A stretch of 64,000 nucleotides of DNA from an uncultured Lachnospiraceae bacterium (lineage in GTDB: Bacteria > Bacillota > Clostridia > Lachnospirales > Lachnospiraceae), in the NCBI GenBank assembly GCA_910583615.1, contig CAJTXP010000012.1:1-64000 (forward strand), read 5' to 3'. The translations under genes were made by a program, and so were the position numbers. Below the pieces are notes generated by a model, which was given only the letters and a program-made list of their open reading frames with translations, did no database searches and was not told the origin of the DNA. The stretch's first letter is position 1. Every line of letters begins with the position of its first letter. Below are positions 58,626 through 64,000 of this stretch, in pieces.

Positions 58626-60137
58626 ATGGATGACCGGAACATGAACCGTCTTCTCATGCAGCAGGTCGGCAGAAAATTTGGAAGCCATGAGGTACTGTAC
58701 AGCAAATATATTCCAAAGATTCCCGCATCTGCAGAACGGGAGTACGTCCGGCTGACAGATGCATACATGGGGATCCTGAAGGAAGAACTGGAACAGGAAC
58801 TTCCCAGGCTGAAAGACGTGTACCGGGAGAACCGGGAAGCGGACATGCGGGAAAATCTCCGGGCTGACGGCGTGATCGACGGTTTCCTGATGGCGGCGGC
58901 ACGGATCTTTCACATCATCCGAAACCGTGTTACTGAAAAAGCAGCCAGCTACCAGCTGCAGAGAAAGATGGAACGGATTGCACAGTTGAATCTTCGGCTG
59001 ACCATAAAGGAATGGAACCGTGCAGTGAAATCCACTCTGGGTATCGACATCCGGGAAGATTACTACATGGGAGCGTTCTATTCTGCGCAGCTTGAAAAGT
59101 GGATTCAGGAGAATGTCGGTCTTATAAAGACGATTCCGGAAGAAACGCTGGACCGGATGCAAAAGATTGTGTATGACGGTTTTACCCGGGGCAGGTCCAC
59201 TGCACGGATGGTAAAGGAGATTCAGCAGGCTTATGGTGTCGGCAGGCGCAGGGAGGAACTGATCGCAAGGGACCAGACGGCGAAACTGAACGGACAGATT
59301 CAGCAGGCGCAGCAGAGGGACGCCGGAATCACGGAATACATCTGGTATACATGCATGGACGGGCGTGTCAGACAGCGACACAGGGAGCTGCACGGAAAGA
59401 AGTTTCGCTGGGATGATCCTCCCGTGGTGGATAAAAAGTCCGGGCGTAAATGCCATCCGGGGCAGGATTTTCAGTGCCGTTGTATTGCAAGACCGGTGTT
59501 CAACCGTTCAACTCTGAATCTTCCGATGAATGGCGAGAGCAACGGGGCGCATCGTTCCGGCATGAATGGAGCCGGCAGTGCCGGAACCGGAGCCAGAGAC
59601 CGGTTTGGTATCATTACGAATAATAATCGGGGAGATCCCAGGTATTACGACTTTGAAGGGAAAGATCTGAAGCTTGTAGAAAGCGAGCTGTCACAGCGAA
59701 CCTTCGAAACGGCTGTATGCTTTGATGAAAGAGGGAAAGCCATTTTTGCGCAGCTGGGGGATGAAGACGCCATCAGATTCACAAAGGCACAGCGGATGCG
59801 GATGAAAGGAAAGGTTTTAACTCACAATCATCCACTTGGGACGCCGCCTTCTCCGGAAGATCTGTACATTCTGAAAGAAAACAGGCTGAAAGAATTCAGA
59901 ACATGTGGCAGGAACGGTACATATGTGTTAAGATATTCAAAACAGATAGAAAATCTTCCGGAATTTGATGTGATAAGTACATTGTATAATGAACTTCTTG
60001 AGCAGAGGATTCCCCAGTACAAGGGAAAGGTGGAAAAAGGCATGGATCCGGAAAAAGCTCTCAAAAAAATGGGAGAAGAAATATGGAGCGAAATAAGCAG
60101 GCGATATGGAGTGAAGCTGGAGTATGAAAGAAGGTGA
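58626..60137 (+). CDS. MuF-type head morphogenesis protein with C-terminal JAMM-like (THNHP) domain
   Basis: This 503-residue SPP1 gp7/Mu F-like minor head protein has a helical N-terminus and the Mu-F core (about 190-295, with TCMDGRVRQRHRELHGK and CHPGQDFQCRC). The C-terminal 150 residues match the THNHP domain of the preceding portal fusion: an ETAV strand, THNHP at 399-403 and SPED ten residues later. MuF proteins can carry toxin domains into new hosts. ATG 58626 with AAAGGTGGTGA upstream is used. Confidence 0.85.
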   Translation: MDDRNMNRLLMQQVGRKFGSHEVLYSKYIPKIPASAEREYVRLTDAYMGILKEELEQELPRLKDVYRENREADMRENLRADGVIDGFLMAAARIFHIIRNRVTEKAASYQLQRKMERIAQLNLRLTIKEWNRAVKSTLGIDIREDYYMGAFYSAQLEKWIQENVGLIKTIPEETLDRMQKIVYDGFTRGRSTARMVKEIQQAYGVGRRREELIARDQTAKLNGQIQQAQQRDAGITEYIWYTCMDGRVRQRHRELHGKKFRWDDPPVVDKKSGRKCHPGQDFQCRCIARPVFNRSTLNLPMNGESNGAHRSGMNGAGSAGTGARDRFGIITNNNRGDPRYYDFEGKDLKLVESELSQRTFETAVCFDERGKAIFAQLGDEDAIRFTKAQRMRMKGKVLTHNHPLGTPPSPEDLYILKENRLKEFRTCGRNGTYVLRYSKQIENLPEFDVISTLYNELLEQRIPQYKGKVEKGMDPEKALKKMGEEIWSEISRRYGVKLEYERR

Positions 60138-60140
60138 GAT

Positions 60141-60320
60141 ATGCCAGGATCAGAGACGGGGAAATACCATATGACATTTTTTGTAAAGTGCTTGCAGTGC
60201 AAAAAATATCGAAAGGGACAAAATTTTTCCTGTGATGCCTATCCAGAGCCACGGGGAATTCCCGGAAAAATCTGGAACCATCAGGAGGAAAGGTGTTTAT
60301 ATTTTGAGATTAAGGGGTAG
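60141..60320 (+). CDS. Small Cys-rich protein, paralogue 1
   Basis: This 59-residue protein has CLQCKKY, CDAYPEPRGIPGKIWN and CLYFE. It shares the CxxC...CxAYP...GIP.xIWN...CxYFE pattern with the next gene. It follows MuF immediately (four bases). Probably zinc-binding; possibly an accessory or immunity factor. Confidence 0.65.
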   Translation: MPGSETGKYHMTFFVKCLQCKKYRKGQNFSCDAYPEPRGIPGKIWNHQEERCLYFEIKG

Positions 60321-60329
60321 ATTGCCAGT

Positions 60330-60539
60330 ATGAACATTATCAATGGTAAGAAAATAAATGGAGAGGTCATAGACTGGTATCATCTGAATCTTTTCTGTGT
60401 CTGTCATGACTGCAGGAAACATGACAGCTATGCAGTAAATGGGTCTCATTCCTGCGAAGCATATCCGAACATAAACGGGATCCCCAGAGAAATATGGAAT
60501 ACTCCTCATGCACAGTGTCCATATTTTGAAGAAGAATAA
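60330..60539 (+). CDS. Small Cys-rich protein, paralogue 2
   Basis: This 69-residue protein carries CHDCRKH, CEAYPNINGIPREIWN and CPYFE, the same pattern as the 60141 gene 10 bases upstream. The tandem duplication directly after the MuF gene suggests a shared role with the MuF C-domain. Function unknown. Confidence 0.65.
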   Translation: MNIINGKKINGEVIDWYHLNLFCVCHDCRKHDSYAVNGSHSCEAYPNINGIPREIWNTPHAQCPYFEEE

Positions 60540-60606
60540 ACACCTGCAACGAGCCGCCGGCAGCGATGACCGGTGGTTTTTTTGTACAGAAAAGGAGATG
60601 ATTCAA

Positions 60607-62124
60607 ATGAAACAGCAGAATGCCCCGCCTGTACTTCGGCGGGTGCGCCGCCTGGACAGCATCCGCCTGGATGCGGACGACCGGACGTATTTCACGGAGG
60701 AAGGGTATCTGGTGGATCACCCGGTCCTGACCTCCGTCGGCATCTTTGAATACCGGAACCCTGACGGGACGCTCCGCAGGGAACTGAGGCTTCCCGGGCA
60801 TGTTTTTGCGGAGAAATCCCTGAAAACGTACAGAGGGAAGCCTGTGATTATTACGCACAGCGCCGGAAAGATCAGCAAGAACAACGTGGACCGGGAGCAG
60901 ATCGGCACGATCTTAAGCGACGGGTATCAGGACGGGGATGACGTCCGGGCGGAGATCATCATTCACAATACGGATGCCATGAAGTCCAGCGGCCTGAAGG
61001 AGCTCTCCCTTGGATACAACCTGGATCTGATCGAGGAACCGGGAGAATGGAACGGACAGCCCTATGATGCAGTTCAGACAAACATCGTCATCAATCATCT
61101 GGCGCTGGTGGCGAGCGCAAGGGCGGGGGACCAGGCCAGACTGAACATTGACGGTTCTGACGAGCCGGAATTGAAAGGCGGGAAAGTCACGGTTTCGGGA
61201 TCCGGCCGGGAGAATCAGGAGCATCTTCCATCCGGCAGCAGTGCCGGAGTTGATGATAAAAAGAATGAAGGAGGTAAGAAACCCATGGCAAATCTGAACA
61301 TTGATGGTTTCGACATGACGCCGGAACAGCTGGTGGAGGCAATCAGTCAGTATAAGGCATCCCATGAATCGGGAGGCGCAGAAGCTGCAGCCGGAGACGG
61401 CGCAGGCGCTCCGGGTACCGCAGGAAAGGAACCGCCTGTCGGAGCAGCAAAGCAGGAGCCGGCAGCAGGGGAGGTTCCGCCTGCAGTTCCGGCAGCTTCC
61501 GCAGCCCAGGAGCCCCCTGCAGCGGAGCCGGAAAAGAAGGATGCAGACGATCTGACGCCGCTGATCGCAGCAGTGGAACAGCTTCTGGCGGCGCTGAAAG
61601 CGAAGGGCGGAAACACGGACGGCGCAGGAAGGGAAGGAACAGAGCCCCCTGCTTCGACGGGAGGAGGGGCTCCGGCCGGCGTAAAGCAGGACGGGGAAGG
61701 AGCCGGGAATCCCGCAGGATGCGGAAAAGAGGACTCGAATACGGCTGGGTCCGGCGACATGTCCCGGTCTCTGAATGCGGACTCCGCAGACGATCTGTTC
61801 CGCCAGCGCCTTGGCATCTGCCGGGTTGGTGACCGGCTTGGTCTGGAAGGTCTGGAAGCCATGTCCATTCCGGACGGGAAGAAGGCGGTCATTGCAAAAG
61901 TACTTCCGGACATGCGTCTGGATGGAAAGGATACTGCCTATGTGGATGCCGCCTATGACATTGCCGTCGAAAAGGCCTGCAGTCGGAAGGATGTGGACTA
62001 TCAGAGACAGCAGATGGCAGGCGGAACCCCGCCCGGCATGAGAACGGACGGCGTCGGCAGCGACGGGAGCATGGCGTCCAGGGCGAGACAGAAGATGATT
62101 GAGAGAGAAGGAGGAAGTGAATAA
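60607..62124 (+). CDS. DUF2213 prohead protease with C-terminal scaffold region
   Basis: This 505-residue protein has an N-terminal DUF2213 domain (about 5-180), thought to be the phage capsid maturation protease (GHVFAEKSLKTYRGKPVIITHSAG). A Pro/Ala/Glu-rich, low-complexity section (about 245-400) and a C-terminal helical segment (about 400-470) that resemble a scaffold follow. The internal start at 61285 probably makes the scaffold separately. ATG 60607 with AAAGGAG nine bases upstream is used. Confidence 0.8.
   Translation: MKQQNAPPVLRRVRRLDSIRLDADDRTYFTEEGYLVDHPVLTSVGIFEYRNPDGTLRRELRLPGHVFAEKSLKTYRGKPVIITHSAGKISKNNVDREQIGTILSDGYQDGDDVRAEIIIHNTDAMKSSGLKELSLGYNLDLIEEPGEWNGQPYDAVQTNIVINHLALVASARAGDQARLNIDGSDEPELKGGKVTVSGSGRENQEHLPSGSSAGVDDKKNEGGKKPMANLNIDGFDMTPEQLVEAISQYKASHESGGAEAAAGDGAGAPGTAGKEPPVGAAKQEPAAGEVPPAVPAASAAQEPPAAEPEKKDADDLTPLIAAVEQLLAALKAKGGNTDGAGREGTEPPASTGGGAPAGVKQDGEGAGNPAGCGKEDSNTAGSGDMSRSLNADSADDLFRQRLGICRVGDRLGLEGLEAMSIPDGKKAVIAKVLPDMRLDGKDTAYVDAAYDIAVEKACSRKDVDYQRQQMAGGTPPGMRTDGVGSDGSMASRARQKMIEREGGSE
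61285..62124 (+). CDS. Nested in-frame scaffold protein
   Basis: An in-frame ATG at 61285 is preceded by AAGGAGG ten bases upstream, inside the protease gene. It would yield a 279-residue protein MANLNIDGFDMTPEQLVEAISQ... containing only the low-complexity and helical scaffold-like part. The layout copies the lambda C/Nu3 arrangement. Evidence is the internal ribosome binding site and domain boundary. Confidence 0.6.
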   Translation: MANLNIDGFDMTPEQLVEAISQYKASHESGGAEAAAGDGAGAPGTAGKEPPVGAAKQEPAAGEVPPAVPAASAAQEPPAAEPEKKDADDLTPLIAAVEQLLAALKAKGGNTDGAGREGTEPPASTGGGAPAGVKQDGEGAGNPAGCGKEDSNTAGSGDMSRSLNADSADDLFRQRLGICRVGDRLGLEGLEAMSIPDGKKAVIAKVLPDMRLDGKDTAYVDAAYDIAVEKACSRKDVDYQRQQMAGGTPPGMRTDGVGSDGSMASRARQKMIEREGGSE

Positions 62125-62771
62125 TGGCAGCACAGCTTGATTATGGTTACGGCATGTCAAAAGGCGTGCCGGGCGGGAAATATGACCTGTCCATGGATGT
62201 GGTGGTCACCAGAACGAACGAGGAGGCGGACGGCGTCCTGCGGTTCGGCATGGCGGCCATGGCCGGTTCTTCGCCGGGAACGACGGTGAAAGTGCCGGTG
62301 TCCGGTGCGACCGCAGAGAAGATCGAAGGAATCGTTCTCCATGCAGAGAACACGGAGCAGGACCGGAAAGGCCGTGTGGTGGTACCGAACCATGCGTCCG
62401 TTGGGATCATGACGTATGGGAAGATCTGGGGACGTACGTCTTCGGATGCCGTTCCGGTCTATGGGAACAAGGCATACGTGGTCGTTGACGGAGACGAGGC
62501 GGGGTACTTTACCTCAGCCGGTACAGAGGCCAGCGTCTATCTGCCCTGTGAGGCAGACACGTCCGGGGCTCTGGAGGTGGTGGCGGACGATACGGCGTCT
62601 CCCACTGCCGCTCAGATCAAAGTATCCGGCGTGACGCCGGTTTCGGGAGGTTATGTGCCTGCGGTGGGCGACCATGTGGAGAAGAAGAAGCTCCACGGGG
62701 ATACGGTGGACATCGGCGCCACTTTTGGCACGGAAACGGATGATGGGATCGCCGTCATCATTCTGAAATAA
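62124..62771 (+). CDS. Capsid cement/decoration-like structural protein
   Basis: This 215-residue beta-rich protein fits the phage cement protein family next to the major capsid gene (MAAQLDYGYGMSKGVPGGKYDLS...). ATG overlaps the protease stop (TAATG). It probably stabilises the capsid. Confidence 0.65.
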   Translation: MAAQLDYGYGMSKGVPGGKYDLSMDVVVTRTNEEADGVLRFGMAAMAGSSPGTTVKVPVSGATAEKIEGIVLHAENTEQDRKGRVVVPNHASVGIMTYGKIWGRTSSDAVPVYGNKAYVVVDGDEAGYFTSAGTEASVYLPCEADTSGALEVVADDTASPTAAQIKVSGVTPVSGGYVPAVGDHVEKKKLHGDTVDIGATFGTETDDGIAVIILK

Positions 62772-62788
62772 AGAGGAGGAGAAAATCG

Positions 62789-63826
62789 ATGGCAAACGAA
62801 AAAAGATACAATCCGGCCAGACCGTCCGAGGGTTATGACCGGGGGGATCTGGCGGCGCTTAAGGTATCCAGTCTGACGCCCACCATGGTGTGTGCAGAAC
62901 TCCGGTTTGACTCTGTGGAGGATGCATCCATCTTCTTTGCACGGCAGCTGGATTACATCAAGGCAAAATCCTATGACAAAGTCTATCCGGAGTTTACGGC
63001 CCTGAACCACTTCCCGATTACCCATGAGGTGCCGGAAGGTGCGGAGTCGATGACCTACTACAGCTACGATAAGACCGGTTTTGCGGCGATCATCAGCAAT
63101 TATGCATCGGACCTGCCCCGTGCGGATGTAAAGGGAAATCCGACGACGGTACCCGTGAAATCCATCGGAGCGTCCTACGGTTATTCGGTGCAGGAGATGC
63201 GTGCAAGCCGGATGGCCGGAAAGAGTCTGGATGTCCGGAAGGCGAATGCAGCCAGATATGCATGCGACCGGACCGTCAACATGATTGCCTTTGCAGGAGA
63301 TCCAAAACATAAAATGCAGGGGATGCTGTCCACGGACAACAACATCCCGCTGTACACTCTGTCCACGACGGAAGACGGAAAGACGTCATGGAAGGATAAA
63401 ACGGCATCTCAGATTCTGGATGATATCAACGGCATGTTTGCATACCAGGCCAGGCTGACGCAGGACGTGGAGCGGGCAGACACGCTGGCCCTTCCTCCGG
63501 ATGTGTATATTGATCTTTCCACCAGGCAGATCCCGAACACCGGATTTACGGTCATGAAATTCCTGATGGAGAACGCTCCCTATCTGAAAGAGATTATTTC
63601 CGCTCCGGAACTGATGGATAAAAACGGGGAGATGAACCCCTACGGGGAAAATGTGGCGCTTCTGTATACCAACAGTGAGGAGAAATTCAGTCTGGAGATC
63701 CCCATGCCGTTCTATCAGTATCCGCTGCAGAACCGCAACCTTGAGATCGTGGTTCCCTGTGAAGAGCGCGTGGCAGGCATTGTCCTGTACTATCCGATGT
63801 CTGCGCTGATCGCAGTTGGCGTATAG
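62789..63826 (+). CDS. Major capsid protein
   Basis: This 345-residue protein belongs to the DUF2184-like capsid group, with an HK97-like fold expected. Position after protease, scaffold and cement genes, length and the AGGAGGAG ribosome binding site support the role of main head subunit. It is intact. Confidence 0.8.
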   Translation: MANEKRYNPARPSEGYDRGDLAALKVSSLTPTMVCAELRFDSVEDASIFFARQLDYIKAKSYDKVYPEFTALNHFPITHEVPEGAESMTYYSYDKTGFAAIISNYASDLPRADVKGNPTTVPVKSIGASYGYSVQEMRASRMAGKSLDVRKANAARYACDRTVNMIAFAGDPKHKMQGMLSTDNNIPLYTLSTTEDGKTSWKDKTASQILDDINGMFAYQARLTQDVERADTLALPPDVYIDLSTRQIPNTGFTVMKFLMENAPYLKEIISAPELMDKNGEMNPYGENVALLYTNSEEKFSLEIPMPFYQYPLQNRNLEIVVPCEERVAGIVLYYPMSALIAVGV

Positions 63827-63842
63827 AGAGGAGGATTCATTC

Positions 63843-64000
63843 ATGAAGATCGAGAACATTTCAGAGGGAAAAGTCATCGGGATCGGGACGGTTACCGTGC
63901 TTCCGGGAGAGACAGAGGAGATCCCGGAAAGCTTTGAACGGAGCCCGGTTCTGGAAGTTTATAAGCGGATGGGGCTGGCAAGAATCATCGGAAAGCCTTC
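63843..64000 (+). CDS. Head-associated protein, 3' end cut by window edge
   Basis: The first 52 codons (MKIENISEGKVIGIGTVTVLPGE...) of a gene are visible. Position directly after the capsid gene suggests a head completion or neck protein, but too little is present to assign a family. GAGAGGAGG precedes the ATG. Confidence 0.6.
   Translation, partial: MKIENISEGKVIGIGTVTVLPGETEEIPESFERSPVLEVYKRMGLARIIGKP

Larger units (their letters stand above)
36700..64000. mobile_element. Temperate tailed-phage prophage (left part, continues beyond window)
   Basis: The module order is that of a lambdoid siphovirus of Firmicutes: integrase, lysogeny module, divergent operators, early regulators, recombination and replication, late activator, terminase, portal, MuF, protease/scaffold, cement, capsid. 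All structural genes seen are intact. Tail, lysis and right attachment site lie outside the window. The left boundary is placed approximately next to the integrase. Confidence 0.9.

Overview
The window comes from a spore-forming member of the Clostridia, most likely a Lachnospiraceae-type gut bacterium. Supporting signs are an alpha/beta small acid-soluble spore protein gene, a YtvI-like permease, a DUF4364 regulator, the order tig-clpP-clpX-lon-engB, the order rho-rpmE-DUF1385-prmC-prfA, strong GGAGG-type ribosome binding sites, and tRNAs without encoded CCA. This is inferred from gene content and style; no species can be named from the sequence.

Positions 1-36,450 are host chromosome. They begin with a tRNA cluster (Arg partial, His, Gln, Lys) and a possible small RNA. 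A phosphate-type operon follows: a Na/Pi transporter fused to PhoU, then a PhoB-like regulator and a PhoR-like kinase, behind direct repeats resembling a Pho box. Next come an acyltransferase whose 3' end lies in a palindromic repeat element, tRNA-Leu, a CapA-like protein, pyrC, small regulators, a CYTH protein, a DJ-1 protein and the spore protein gene. The proteostasis block (tig, clpP, clpX, lon, engB) is followed by rho, rpmE with a leader, prmC and prfA, then glmM, a nucleotidyltransferase, hisC-associated genes, a lipid kinase and rpiB. On the minus strand a tightly overlapping set of genes encodes a reduced type IV pilus or type II secretion-like machine (PilT, PilC/GspF, prepilin-like proteins), preceded by a transglutaminase-like lipoprotein.

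From about 36.7 kb to the right edge lies an apparently intact temperate siphovirus-type prophage. Its left arm, read leftwards, holds the integrase, an HsdR-N-like nuclease, an ImmA/IrrE protease and an XRE repressor. A divergent operator region at about 40.1-40.3 kb separates these from rightward early genes. These include small regulators, a CAT-anticodon tRNA, a recombination and replication module (SMC-like ATPase, Sak4-like ATPase, DUF669 protein, DEAD/DEAH helicase, primase-helicase, RusA) and an iteron-like repeat field. A Dam methylase and a sigma-like late activator come next. A candidate late promoter at 53.46 kb precedes the packaging and head genes (TerS, TerL, portal, MuF, protease/scaffold, cement protein, major capsid). 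The prophage continues past position 64,000.

The most unusual part is the head module. The portal protein carries C-terminal Nudix and JAMM-like (THNHP) domains, and the MuF protein carries a homologous THNHP domain. Small genes directly follow each, an arrangement reminiscent of phage-borne polymorphic toxin and immunity modules. The small terminase gene also holds three GTTGCAAC sites at exact 22-bp spacing, read in three different frames, which suggests a DNA-level packaging signal.
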